Of a DNA stretch of 64,000 nucleotides, positions 47,803 to 59,821 are shown in pieces. A program made the translations under genes and the position numbers. Position 1 is the first letter of the stretch. Each line of letters begins with the position of its first letter. The notes beneath the pieces were generated by a model that had not been told where the DNA came from, did no database searches, and worked only from the letters and a program-made list of their open reading frames with translations. Source of the stretch: Amphiprion ocellaris (Eukaryota; Chordata; Actinopteri; Pomacentridae); the NCBI RefSeq assembly GCF_022539595.1, contig NC_072774.1, positions 10,685,012 through 10,749,011 on the forward strand, read 5' to 3'.

Positions 47803-50800
47803 CTGTTGCAGACATGAAAAGAGACAGAAGACTGAAGCATCTGCAGGCAGAGCTTATTGTGAGGGGAGGGAGCAATGGACGTAAAAGTATCACAGGCAGA
47901 TGCTGAAGAATTGCCAATGATGTAAAAGTAATCAGAGGAGATGCAAAACTTAGCAGGAAGTGACACAAGTCTTATTAAATACAGCTGCTCGTAATTTAAT
48001 AGGAACTAACTGGAGATCCCACCAGTCCTTTCCTCTCTTCACTGGCTCAATTTTCACGTACATTTTAAAATACTGGTGCTAACTTTACGTGAGCAATCAA
48101 CGTGGCATATTCCTGACCTCCTTCACCCGTACGCCCTCAACAGAGCTCTCAGGTCAGGCCAACAAAAACTACGTGTTGTCCCTCATTCAAAATATAAAAC
48201 CCGTGGTGGCTATGCTTTCCAAGCTCTCGCACCAAAACTGTGGAATGCTCTTCCTCTACAGCTGAGATCGGTCGACTCCTGTGAAGCTTGTATGAGGCAA
48301 CTGAAAACGTTTCTAGTCCGACAGGCTTTTGGTTTACCTGTAACTGCTTTATTCTATTTATTGTTTTGATGCACTTTATTTTAGCTGTTGCTCCACTGTT
48401 TTAGCAATTTATTACCTTCATCATTATGGTTTTTATCCTTGTTTTATTACTGCTGTAAAGCACTTTGTGATTTTTAATCTGTGAAAGGTGCTAAATAAAT
48501 AAATTTTACTTACTTACTTAATGTGAATTGACACAAAATGACACAAAACTCAGCATTTGGGAACTGTGCTGCCTCTCCTGGTGTTCAACAGCTCCACCAG
48601 CCCACTGGGTATAGTTTGAGCTGCTATAACGAATTCAGTGTTGATTCTAAATGACCATTGTTGTTTTATAGAGCAGAGGTAGTATGAGCACTAACTTTAA
48701 GGAGTGCGTAAAGTTTCTATTCTATGTTAGCAATCTGCTAGCAGACTACGCGCTAATACTTTTCTACCTCTTTTGGCAGTTACATCAGCTGTTATTAATA
48801 ATGTAATCTGAGCTGGATAACGTAGTGAATATGTTGTGTTGAGTTTTAAGATGTCTTTATTTCACTTTCAGACTGCACCTGGAAATGTTTCTGTTTTAAA
48901 GAAGTGTTTGTCTGCCAAACTGAACACCAACGATCATATCAGGGAGGGCAGAATAGGACAAAACTTACTGTGACGGTGACGCTAAAGCATCAGGAACTGT
49001 TTTAAAAGTGTTGCCACAGGATGCTAAAACAATTTTTGAAAGTTCCTGCTGTGACCTTTAAGCAGCTTCATGGAGCAGAAACCGTCTGGCTGCTGAAGTG
49101 TCTACAGGCTTTAAATGAACTCAAGAAGTTAAGTGGCTGGAAGTGTTGAACAGCACTCAGCAGTTCATCTGCATCTGAAGGACAACCATGGACACATTCT
49201 GGACAGGGGAGTGAAAGAACGCAATGTTTTTCTTTGGTGCCCCCTTAAGGTCACAGTGAGTTCTTACTGAACCGACACCGACTTTCAACACGACTCAAAC
49301 ACAAATCAAAGCAGTTCTTGCTGTGACGTACCGATGAACGTGGGCTTCAAGTCCTCTCCTTCTCCATCGGAGTTTATCAATCCGCTGATCTGGCCCTCCA
49401 GCTGGTCACCGTGGTTACCAGGCAGTGGTGTAGATTCAGTGGTAGAAAGGTCTTCTGAGTCCTAGACGTTCACCAGATAGACGTCAGACAGCATGAAGGA
49501 GGTAAACTACACTTATCAGTTAATATTTGACATTTTCACCTTATAGAACAAGATAAAATAGGATAATCTTTTATTAACGATACAGTGAGGAATTTTGCAG
49601 CGTTACAGTAGCAAAGGGAGTTGTACAAAAATGTAGTGACATCAGTAGAAAATTATATACACACACACATGCACTGTTTATATTGTACAGATTCTGTCAC
49701 ATGTAGAAATTTAGACATTACAGACACTCCTCCGATATGTGGAAAATAACAATATTGCAGACATGTCTATATTGGAAAAAGACAAAACAATTCTTCGAAA
49801 ACACGAGTTTCATTTAAAATGAGCAGTTTTCTTACCTGCTCATCCAAAACTTCCTCCTCCTCCTCCACCTTCACCTGCTGAATCACACCTTCCTCTTCAT
49901 TTATTATTTCTTTCTCTTCCTTCTCAGTCTTCATGTTTGATGATAAATCCTGAAAAACACAAAACATCTCATCAGTTTCCAAACAGAGTCCTTTTCACAG
50001 TCGGCTGTCCAGTTTGGTAGCAGAAATTAAGCATTTGTTTCATATCTGGTCGTAATCCTTTCTTCTACATTTCTGAAGCATTTTGTTCTGCACAAAAACA
50101 AATCTGGTCAATGAACAGAAACAAAAGACCTTTTACCACTGCTGAGTTTATCATGACAGACAAATATCGTGTGTACAGTGATGACAAACTGTTGATCCGA
50201 ACCCTGCATTGTTTCCCAGGATTCCTGCAGGGTACCTTGCCAGCAGGATCTGTGATGAGTCCGTCCTGGATGTGGATCTTCATGTGGCTGCGGAGCAGGG
50301 AGGGTGTCAGGAAGCTCCTGGGGCAGACGCTGCAGGAATGAGGCTTGTTTGTCATGTGGGTCTTCTCGTGGGCCCTCAGGCTGGTGGAGGTGCTGAAGAC
50401 CTTCCGGCACACCGAGCAGTGGTGGAGCTTCTCCCTCATGTGCATCTTGAAGTGCTCTCGGAGCCTGGAGGGCATCGGGTAGCTTTTACCGCAGACAGAG
50501 CAGCTGTGGAGTTTTTTCGGGCCGCTGTCTAAAAGAAAGAACCAGAAAGGAGAAAAGATTCGGATCAGGAGGACTGTGAAAAGACGTGGTTCAGCCAGAT
50601 GCACGAAGTCAAGCATTTATATTAACAGATTAAAATAAATAAATTAAAAAACAGCATGAATCCTGAGACTCTTTGGATTTGGCGGGTTTTCACATATATT
50701 TTTGTGGTGACATAACTTTCGCTCCAGTCAAGTTAATCTCCATAATTATCAATTACTTGAGCTACATATTTAAAATTCTTAGGTAACTTCTCATAAGAAG

Positions 50801-53800
50801 TTACAGTAATAATAATAATAATGATGTTGATGTAGGGTCTCCCTAATATTTATCATAGTCGGGTTATTCTCCATAATTAATAATAACGTACAGTCTTACC
50901 CCAAATTATTTCAAGCTTTGAGTTCCATCTGGAGCTTTTTAAATTGTGATTAAAGTGTAAATGTGATTCTGTGAAATTTCACTCAGTCTTTGGTATCCTT
51001 TGAATCTTGTGTGGCAGCAGAATGTTCAGAGTTTCTCACCGGTCAGTGAATGCACCACTGTCTCTGCTTCCTCCTCGTTTCCATCCTCTTCCTCCTTCAA
51101 ACTGTTGAGCAGCTCGTCTGGTTTCTGTAACAGATTACTGAAACTGAGCCGGACGTCTTAAACTACTGGCCTCATGAAGAACATCTAATGAACCGTTTCA
51201 TTTCGAAAGTCGTCTCCTTCCTGTGTCGAGTCACAAACCGTTGGCCTGTGAACTCTTTAATTAGTAAAGATGTTATACAGCACGTTTGACCACGTTGATA
51301 CAATGTGCCTCCATACAGACTAAACAGAACGAAAAGGTCTGAAAGTGATAATGCTCACCTGGTCGTTAGGCGTCGTCATGGCGGCGTCGCCTCCTTGCCC
51401 GCTATGAGTCTCCTGGTGTTTCTTCAACTCTCTCAGTGTAGAGAACTGCACCTCGCAGACGTCGCACTGATATGGCCTCTCCCCGGTGTGAGACCTGATG
51501 TGCTCCTTCAGCCGCGACGATCTGGTGAACACACGGCCGCAGATGTCGCAGGTGGACAGCTGTGGTGTCTGAAAGAGACACAAAACAACCACAGCATGAC
51601 AAGACAGACACAAAAATGACCACAAAGATACACAAAATGACCTTGAAAAGATGCAAAACAATTACACAAAGACAGAAATCGATCACAAAGACCTAGAAAA
51701 TGTTTACAAAGAGAAGCAAAACAACAGTGACAGAAAAAGAAGCCATGAAGAGAAACAAAACAGACAAAAAATTTACAACAAAGAGACATAAAATGACCAC
51801 AAATAGATGCAAAACAACCACAAAGAGACCAAAATACACACAACACACAAAACGACTAAAAAAAGACATAAAATTACCACAAACAGATACAAAACGAAGA
51901 CAAAGAGATACAAAACAGCCACAATGAGATACAAAATGACCACAAAAAGAAACAAAACCAACACAGAGAGAAAATGACTCCAAAGTCACACAAAATGACC
52001 ATAAAAAGACATAAAATGACCAAAAAGTCACACAACACACAGAGACATAAATTGAATACATAAAAATACAAAACAACCACAATAAGACACAAAATGACCA
52101 CAACGAGATGCAAAACCAACATAAACAGACAGAAAATGACCGCAAAGAGACATAAAACGACACCAAATTGATCTTTAAACACGGTGATTCCTCGCTGCAG
52201 TCCCTCACCTTGTCAGCTTGGACCATGTGGTCCTGCTCACTGTGTTTCTGCAAGTGTTTTTTCAGGAGGCCCGGCCGGTTAAAGCTTTTGCCACACAGCG
52301 AGCAAGCGTGTGGCTTCTGACCTGTGTGCAGCCTCACGTGATCCCTGAAAGACGACGGCGTGGAGAAAACCTTCTCGCAGACCGAACAGGAGTATAAGCT
52401 CTGGTCCGTATGGGTCTTTTGGTGGTCGCCGAGCCCCGACTTGGAGGCGAAGCGTTTGGGGCACAGTGGGCAGGAGAAGGGCCGCTCTCCGGTGTGCGTC
52501 CGCTCATGCTGGATGAGATACCGCCGCTGGACGAATCCTCGGCCGCAGTGCGAGCAGCGGTGGGGTTTCTCGGTGGCATGTTGCAGCCGGTGCCTCCGCA
52601 GGCAGCCCAGCTGGGCGTAGCTGACGCCACAGTCGGGGCAGGAGTACGGCTTCTCTCCGGTGTGAACCCGCTGGTGGACCACCACGTTCACCTTCTTGGT
52701 GAAACGTTTGCCGCACACGGAGCAGCTGTGCGGTTTGTAGCCGGCATGTGCGCTCATGTGATCCGACAGCCGGGATGGACGATCAAACTCGCGGCCGCAG
52801 ATTGAACAGCGATGACAGCATTTTGTCTTAGTTCTGCTTTGGTTTGATGCAGAGAGACTGCTGGTGTCCGGAAGAATCCCGTTTCCTGCAGGAAAAAACA
52901 TTGGCATTATAATACAGACAAAAACATAATGTACACTGAATACGCTAGCTGCTGCTCAGGCCTCAGTAAACTGATCATTGCTCCAACAGTTAGTCTGCAA
53001 CTATTTTGACAACTTGATGATCATTTTGTTAATTTTTTAAAGCAAAATGTCATTGTCCAAAATAGTCAGCCCACACTGAACTTGGGATAAGGCCATTTAA
53101 GCACACTGCTCTCTTTGTTGGAATCAGTGGAAAAATTTGTAGAATGCAGCAACTTGGAAGCAGACACATTCAGATGTACATTAAGACACACTCACATCAG
53201 CCCTGCTTGTCATAACTAATTAATTCTTACACATATTTTTGTGATCTTATGACACTGTAATGGACTCTTAAACTTTATATAAACTTTATCTGAATTGTTC
53301 AATGTCTGTCTTTTCATGGTTAAATTTTAAAAAAAAAACAACAACAAGTAAAAAAACCATACAGACATGTGGGTTTTCAGTGATGTAAGGAAAGCAGAAT
53401 AATCTATAGACATACAGTGCCTCTGATCAGCCTGGAACAGAGGTTATGGCCCGGAGCAGTCTATTCATCTGTCATTCTGATTAGGCATTAAAAATCTTAA
53501 AAATAACACATCTGTGATCGACGTTTTAGGTCCTGCATGTATCATCCAAGCAGCAGACCTACTTCACACTACTGGACCTTCGTACATCTTGTGTAAGTGT
53601 GCAAAAGACACACTCTGGTTACAGGGTTTGTCATTGTTGGTATCTCAGCCAGTTAACCAATTCACTGAGGCAAGACTAGACAACTGTGGACATAAGAAGC
53701 TATTTCTAACAGTAGAAAGCAATGAGGTGAAGCAGGGGGAGGAAGATTTATCTTCCACTAGATCAGTTCTCATGAGCCCACACATGAGATTTTAAACCAC

Positions 53801-54002
53801 AGGACTGGTGTTGTAACATATTTATGTGAGCTGATATATCTACGGTTCTAAAGTAAGTCAACATCACAGTGGAATAACTGATCACTGACCGTTAGCAGGA
53901 AGCGACTTACTGTCCTCTCCTGTTTGCTCTGTTTCCATCTTCACTTCATTCAGCTTCTCATGTTCTCCTCCTTCTGACGGTGGATGGATCTCCTCCAGCC
54001 CT
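47177..54002 (-). CDS. C2H2 zinc-finger protein, modular 18-finger gene
   Basis: Probable nuclear DNA-binding transcription factor. Minus-strand exons are A 54002-53911 (acidic), B 52885-52209 (7 fingers), C 51568-51359 (2), D 51124-51040 (acidic), E 50528-50236 (3), F 49949-49836 (acidic), G 49461-49332 (acidic) and H 47802-47177 (6 fingers, stop). Every junction has GT-AG sites and matching phase: acidic exons A, D and G end in phase 1, and finger exons B, E and H start with two bases. A single transcript would therefore encode 18 fingers. Linkers are often TGE(R/K)P. No KRAB, BTB or SCAN domain is seen; the acidic exons contain KVEEEEEVLDEQ and KMETEQTGED. The 5' start is unresolved, since exon A begins in phase 2 and needs an upstream exon, possibly near 55.5-55.67 kb. 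Two or three tandem genes sharing this layout are the alternative. Confidence 0.75.
48005..48525 (+). mobile_element. L2-like LINE 3' end
   Basis: The frame LHPYALNRALRSGQQKLRVV, then YKTRGGYAFQALAPKLWNALP, is the C-terminal signature of fish L2/Rex-like ORF2 (LLxPYxPSRxLRS, RAF..APKLWNSLP). The 3' end has AAAGCACTTTGTGATTTTTA and GAAAGGTGCTAAATAAATAA with a (TTAC)n tail. It is 5'-truncated and inserted antisense to the zinc-finger gene between exons G and H. Confidence 0.8.
50236..50528 (-). CDS. Zinc-finger exon E, three fingers
   Basis: The fingers start CSVCGKSYPMPSRLREHFKMH, CSVCRKVF and CSVCPRSF. The linkers MREKLHH and MTNKPHS are unusual compared with the TGEKP type. The exon ends DPAGK at a GTACC donor. 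Confidence 0.8.
51359..51568 (-). CDS. Zinc-finger exon C, two fingers
   Basis: CDICGRVFTRSSRLKEHIRSH and CDVCEVQFSTLRELKKHQETH joined by a TGERPYQ linker. Phase 0 on both sides, ending PNDQ at a GTGAGC donor. Confidence 0.8.
51585..52170. repeat. ACACAAAATGACCACAAAG minisatellite, copy 5
   Basis: Degenerate 16-18-nt units fill the intron between finger exons B and C. On the minus strand the array has no stop codons, so exon B appears to run on for about 170 codons of Phe/Leu/Val/Ser-rich sequence. That extension is a repeat artefact. Confidence 0.8.
52209..52885 (-). CDS. Zinc-finger exon B, seven fingers
   Basis: The fingers start CSICGREF, CSVCGKRF, CPDCGVSY, CSHCGRGF, CPLCPKRF, CSVCEKVF and CSLCGKSF. 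Linkers include HTGEKPY, HTGERPF and HTGQKPH. The exon ends HMVQADK at a GTGAGG donor. A TTTTTTCCTGCAG acceptor precedes it. Confidence 0.9.
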
Positions 54003-54111
54003 CTAAAACAAATCAAGGATGCAGTCAGATACCAGTTCATCCTGCTCTGCTACCGCTCATTTTAACTGGAGCTTGATTTTTAGCACACAGCAAAGATGTT
54101 GAGGTCAAAGC

Positions 54112-54300
54112 TACAGCTGCAAAAAATAGTCAATTAGTTATTAATCTCCAATATCGAGTAATCTGTTTGATTATATTTTTATTATCAGGCTAAATTCTGT
54201 GATTCCTGCTTCTTATATATTAATATTTAAGACATTAACATTTTTTCTGTTTTGACTCCTCTATGACAGCAAATTTAATATATTTGCATTTTTCACATTT
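54112..54300. mobile_element. GAGCTGCAA-family remnant
   Basis: CTACAGCTGCAAAAAATAGT at the left edge and ATTAATC, TGTGATTCCTGCTTCTTA motifs inside recall the MITE copies at 9561 and 46174. The right end is not clear. Confidence 0.4.
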
Positions 54301-54344
54301 TTCACCATTTTCTGACGTTTTATAACATGCATAACAATAATAAA

Positions 54345-54410
54345 AAACGCTATGCTTTTTATAGCACCTTTCAAAACAAAGTCACAAAGTGCTTTGAAAC
54401 AAAACAAATT
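54345..54410 (-). mobile_element. LINE/SINE 3' tail fragment
   Basis: The reverse strand reads CAAAGCACTTTGTGACTTTG then AAAGGTGCTATAAAAAGC, the same tail type as at 20890 and 48440. Confidence 0.5.
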
Positions 54411-54877
54411 AGAAAGCTAATTTAACAAATAAACAAGGTCACTAGCATGCGACAAAAATAGGATAAAATAGTCAAGACATCATTTTAATTCACACATCTA
54501 AGACAACAGCTGCTGCTCCAGAGCACCTTCCAGTAACGAGGATTATGATTGGAGTTCAAGTAATCTGACAGGACTCAACATTGCAGTTAAGACCCTGTAG
54601 TGCTACTGAAGGTGTGACTATACCTGAGTAATTCACATATTAAGGATTAATCCCTGCAAAATAACATTAAATACTGCTGTACTTCACTATAATACAGATT
54701 ACAGTGAGCCCTTTCAGTGATATCAATTCTAGAGAAAAATCTACCTAATGCAGAAATAAAGCATTTTGTTGTATAAGTTACTTAATCTAACTAATATAGA
54801 TAGTGACTAAAACCCTACAGTGTTTCTAATTTTGGAACTGGACTTGACTATGTTTTAGGAGGTCAAACAGCTGATAG

Positions 54878-54925
54878 ATAGATAGATACTTTATTAATCC
54901 CGAGGGAAATTCATCAGGGAAATAG
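54878..54925 (-). mobile_element. LINE tail with (GATA)n
   Basis: GATAGATAGATAGATACTTT then ATTAATCCCGAGGGAAATTC, the reversed 3' end of a fish LINE. It is related to 39931 and to the forward end at 55895. Confidence 0.65.
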
Positions 54926-55479
54926 TCAATTACTTCAGAGAATAGTCGACAGATTAAAATACAACGAAAAAATGTTAAACAGGGAAATCACTTCGTGGAG
55001 CTGCTTTGCGCAGTGAAAAAACACCAACTGTTGACTTTAATCACACTTTTACTGTGGAAAGACGCGTGACTGACGTGTCGCTGTCTTTGATGCTTAGAAA
55101 TCAAAATTACTTGAAAACAAATGATTTAATAATTTGTAAAGATTGCAGACTGGATTTTTGCTGTGGCTGCTGTAGGTACTATCACGTGATGATAAATTAA
55201 TGTTAATTAGCTGGGGCGTCAAGGTGTTAAACATCGACCCAGCCAATCAAAGCTGAGCAGCGCCGTTACATTTAATATTAGCATTAATTAGCTCAAACTG
55301 GTAGCACTTTGCGTGCTAATTCCGAACTACAAAAACACACACGTGTACCGTTAACGTACTTTTTGTAGATACGAAGCACAAAGACGACAGAGAATCACAG
55401 AAAAGCCTCTTTAGTCTAAAAAAAAATCCCCGACAGCAGCCGGCTGTGGACTTTAGCAGAGGCTAACTAATGCTAATTA

Positions 55480-55672
55480 GTTCCGTGTGAGGTGTCCCCG
55501 TCCGTATGGAGGTCCGGGAGCTCCGCTCCGCTGGGGTCCGTCTCTGTCCGGTAACTTGATGGAGGACGAAGCTCCAAGCGGCCCGTCAGGAGAATTCAGA
55601 TGATGGCGAAGGAGCCAAAACACAACTTTTACTCCGACAGGATGCAAGTGAATCCCACCTAAAAACAAACAT
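55480..55672 (-). other. Probable 5' exon region of the zinc-finger gene
   Basis: This GC-rich patch about 1.5 kb upstream of zinc-finger exon A is a plausible promoter and first exon. A minus-strand ATG at 55672 opens MFVFRWDSLASCR before a possible GTAAAAG donor, but its phase does not fit exon A directly. The exon may be non-coding, with another exon between. Confidence 0.3.
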
Positions 55673-55724
55673 GGCGCACGCGTCTTCTTCGCTCATTACA
55701 CCTGCGCAGAACAGCGCTCAGTAC

Positions 55725-55935
55725 TGCTGCCGCCGGTTGGATCAGGTACTACAACAACACTGCAGCAGGAAGAGCAACAGGGAGCTGCAGTTCATCCAGA
55801 GTTCAGGAGGAAAATTTAGATTCAGAAAATCTTTCTTACCATCTGCAATTAGACTATTTAATTCTAAAGTAAAGAGATGAGACCCCAGACAACTGAATTT
55901 CCCTTCAGGGAGTAAAGTATTGTATTGTATTGTAT
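55725..55935 (+). mobile_element. LINE 3' end, Rex1/L2-like
   Basis: The frame ends KFRFRKSFLPSAIRLFNSKV before a stop, the C-terminal hallmark of fish LINE ORF2 (RSFFPSAIRLLN). It is followed by TGAATTTCCCTTCAGGGAGT and a TATTG repeat tail (55917-55935). Confidence 0.7.
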
Positions 55936-56693
55936 TTTAGTGAACTGCCCCTCTATTAATTTGTTTCATATGATTTTTTTTGATGTACATTAGTACACAA
56001 TATTTTAGTAGCATTTTACAGCTTTACTGTAATCAATTAGATTTTTGTTCACAACTGAAATTAAGTGAAGCTACAGAGTTAAGGTTTTACATGTAACTTT
56101 CAGATTTAAATGTAATGCTGAAATAAATACAAGAAAATGACCCCAACCACCCTCAGAGGCACTTTCAGCAGAGCCAACTGAAATATTACACAATAACCTA
56201 AAAAGTGCTCATTCAACTAAAATAACCTGCAAACTAAACAGAATCAGGACTGTTAAATTTTTTAAGAATATAAGAAAACCATGTTGTATTACATTATAGT
56301 TAAGATGATAAAGGAAATCAGGCACAAACACTCAAGTTTGACCTGGAAATCGATAAAACACATATTCATACACATTTGTCAATTATTTATGGATTTATTG
56401 TTGTTTTATTCTCGTCTTACTGCTATTTTTCATCGTGGTGTGGAAAATGTAGCATAAATAACACTTCAGTCATGAATAAAACTGACTGTGAGCCTGATGT
56501 TTTCACCAAACATCACAGCTGATGCCTGAAATCCTGCAGCAGCTTTGACATCAAGCCTCAAACCAGAATATTGGAGGTAATGAACTGATGAACATGGGAG
56601 TCGGCAACACATTTACACCATATGATCAGGTGTCCACGCACGTCTGGTCCAATAAAACTCTGACTTCACCGCAGACATTTAGGAGTGAACACA
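55936..56693. other. Intergenic, nothing recognised
   Basis: AT-rich DNA between the LINE end and the mrps12 poly(A) signal. No gene is visible. Confidence 0.4.
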
Positions 56694-56699
56694 TTTATT
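56694..56699 (-). terminator. mrps12: Polyadenylation signal of mrps12
   Basis: The minus strand reads AATAAA 17-22 nt past the mrps12 stop, giving a very short 3' UTR. Confidence 0.6.
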
Positions 56700-56715
56700 A
56701 ACAACAGTCAGTCGG

Positions 56716-59700
56716 TCAGTGCTTCTTCTTCACCACGTGAGCACAGTCATATTTGCCTCTGACCACGGTGAGTTTGACTCCGGGCAGGTCCTGTGTCCGG
56801 CCGCCCTGCACCAGCACCACGTTGTGCTCCTGCAGGTTGTGTCCCTCTCCGGGGATGAACGCCACCGCCTCCTTCCCGTTGGACAGCCGCACCCGAGCGC
56901 ACTTCCTGTTGGCCGAGTTGGGCTTCTTGGGCTTTCTGATCATCGTCTTCAGGATAACCGCCTTCAGCTGGGGGCGGCCGAACGTGGCGCCCACAGGTTT
57001 AGGGGCTGGTTTGGGCTTCCCCTGGCGGTGCATCTGGTTGAGGCTGGCCATCGTCCTGGAGAGGAGGGGGCCCGTCCAGGCAGAGGCATGCTGGGACGCT
57101 GCAGAGACGGAGACATAATAAAAAAATGAATAGATTTGAATTGAGTACAAACTCTCAAACAGCAGCCCAGTTAATAGAAACTCATCTCTCTAAGTTTAAC
57201 AGTTTGTTTTGATGAATCCAGTTTTATTCATTTCCACAGCTGGTGTCAATTCAGTCATTCCACTTTAATTTCTTTAGTTTGTGTATTTTTTTTTACAGGT
57301 ACAACACACAATTAAAAGTAACTGCATCAGAGTTAGCTTGCAGCTAATTAGCATCTGTTGTCCCTGAGCTGGTACAGAGAAAGAGTACAACCACAGAGCA
57401 ATAAATACTGTACAAAACGTGAGATAACAAACTAGAAAAGCATTCACAGAGCGCAGTATTCTGCCAAGGCCGCTCAGTCGTGTCATTTCCGACGGCTGAA
57501 ATCTTTAACAAATTCGTGGATCCAGACTATAAGCTGCATCACTGCCAAAATCTAATCACTTGGTCCTTGTGTCATTTCTGACCTTCCCTCAAAATTTCAT
57601 CCAAATCTGTTAGTCTGTTTTTGAATAATGTTGCTAACAGACAGACAGAAAAACCAACACCGGTCGTCACACAACTCTGCCGAGGCTCCGCCTCCTTGTG
57701 AGTAATAAAATTAGTCAAAACAAAAATAAAAGGCAACCACTGGTGGTGACAATTTTGTCAATCTTGAGACTTGCTTTTTATCCACAAACAATATCTTACA
57801 ATGAAAGTCAGTATTTTCTCCAGACTCTACATATTAAACCTAAAAACCTGCCAAAATGACACCACGCACGAGCTAGAAACTGCAACAACAGAAAGAATCA
57901 TCAGATTTTCAACTTTCAAACTGTCCTTGAACGTTTCATGAGTGACATTCCAACAGAAAAATGTATCAAATCTAAGTTTAAAATTGTGATTTTCATTTAA
58001 AATGCTTTACTCTACATTTTTAATTCAAGCATTTGTCAAAACTAAAGGTTCTGTAAAACAGTGCAGAGTAGAGCCAAAAAGTTTGTAGAGGCTGTAAAAA
58101 ATGGAAATAGGTAAATAAAAATAATAGGTAGAGCTGCTATTTTTCCAGTGTTGGTAACATCTCTGGACATTTGATTCTAGCATTTTTTTTTAACATTTTG
58201 CAAAAATCTAAGAAATTCAACATTAGTTCTTTCCTTTTTCCGATTTGTGTCTTTCTAATTGTATCATACTGCACAAGAGACATTTCTGAGCTCTCTCTCC
58301 TTCTAGTCCTGACTGTGTTGTTTCCACAGAGGTGCAGGACTTTATATTGCACAAAAAAATGAGGGTCAATGTGAGGAAATGTGTGACAGGAAAAAAAAGT
58401 TTCCAAACCATGTTTTATTTCTATTATAAGCAAGTGAACCATGTGGACTTTAGTGTCATTTAATACACTTTCAACTCGAAAAATATTATTTACTAAAGCT
58501 CCCTTCAGATATGCGACATGGATTCATCAGTCTGTTAAAGTCTGTCAGTCAGACTCTTTCACACACAGGTCACTTGTCCCATAATGTTCCTCACAGCTGT
58601 ATTCACACAGACAGCTGGAGAACACCGCAGGACGCATGGAAAATTACGCAATACATTTCAATTCCAGAACGTTATTATTTGAATTCTGGAATGCTGCGAT
58701 TTGAACTTCCAATGTTATGATCTGAATTTCAGAATGTTATGATTTGCGTAGAATAGAATAGAATAGAATAGAATAGAATAGAATAGAAAACCTTTTATTT
58801 ACAGTACAAATTTCCATGGCTGCATTCACACAGACTACCCACGTTGCTGCAGAGTGCCGCAGCACACAAGTAATACTTGTCATTTATGCAAGAGTAGTCA
58901 ATATATTAGAATATTTAAACATCATGATTTGAATTTCAGTTTATTTCTGATTTCTTAAACAGCAAAGCGTAAAGTTTAAGACTCAACCTGAAGACCACTG
59001 CCATGTGACAAAATATTAAACTGCACTATAAATGGTGACTTTGTGTGACAGCTCAGGTAATGATATGTTCACTCATGATAACGTGCACAAAGTCATAATC
59101 AAAGCAATTTCAGCGATCAAAGAAAAATCAACAACAAATACGGCGACCCAGCTCAACCCCTTTCTCTCCCTCAAACAATGAAAATCAAGAAAGGTGAACA
59201 GGTGAGTACATTCACTTAATTATCCCTGCCTATATCCATGAAACCCGCTGTCCCTCTGTTCAATATGATCACAAAATATAATAACCAAACAAACAAAAAC
59301 AACAATCAGTATGTCCCTTAACCATATAATGAAGCAACAATTCACTCAAGGCTTCTACAGCTGCTGTTACATCCTTATCCGCTCTTTCTCCACTTTGGGA
59401 GAATTTGTAGTGAAACCTGATCAGTGAAGTTACTACTGTTGCATACGTGCAGCAGCTCTCTCTCTACAGAGACACTCATGGATCCTACCACTGTCTGATG
59501 CTGCAGGTCTGTAATAAACTACAAAGAAATAGTCCTAAACAGCTACAAACTAAACTGTCATTTAATGTGTGACAGTTCACCTGCCTAATGTGAAGACATG
59601 TAACCAGTTACACAGCGTGACGTACCGTAATGACAATAAAACTGCTAGTTTACAGATAATGATATAATACTGTATTATTGCCTGTGTGAACTCACCCTGA

Positions 59701-59744
59701 AACAGTGATGTCAGCACCGGTCTGAGGCTCCACAACGAAGACAT
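56716..59744 (-). CDS. mrps12: Mitochondrial ribosomal protein S12 (uS12m)
   Basis: Protein of the mitochondrial small ribosomal subunit at the decoding centre. Coding exons on the minus strand are 59744-59696 and 57098-56716, with a GGGTGAGT donor and CTCTGCAG acceptor in matching phase. The total is 432 nt, or 143 aa. The N-terminus MSSLWSLRPVLTSLFQASQH, with Arg/Leu/Ser and no acids, is a likely mitochondrial presequence. The mature part starts near MASLNQMHRQGKPK. The uS12 core follows: RKPKKPNSANRKCARVRLS, then EAVAFIPGEGHNLQEHNVV and GGRTQDLPGVKLTVVRGKYD, ending VKKKH. PNSA and RTQDLPG correspond to the two loops that contact the decoding site and carry streptomycin-related positions in bacteria. 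A GTGAGT donor at 61064-61065 suggests a 5' non-coding exon. Confidence 0.95.
57130..59690. other. mrps12 intron 1
   Basis: A 2.6-kb intron between the presequence exon and the ribosomal exon. I recognise only the pentanucleotide and satellite block at 58655-58790. Confidence 0.5.
58655..58790 (-). repeat. (TAGAA)n tail plus AAATCATAACATTC satellite, inverted
   Basis: TAGAATAGAATAGAATAGAA (58746-58787) is preceded by GAATTTCAGAATGTTATGAT-type units. On the minus strand this is the same order as 32122-32640: pentanucleotide tail, then satellite. Confidence 0.8.
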
Positions 59745-59821
59745 TCCTGAAATTCAAGACAAAACTCTTTAACATCTGCTGAATTTATCAACTCAAGCAT
59801 TAGTTAAGATAAATTTCCAAC

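Noticed and set aside
56719..57129. Plus-strand open frames of 136 and 121 aa over mrps12
   Set aside because: They are antisense shadows of the ribosomal protein exon, whose own frame matches uS12 throughout.
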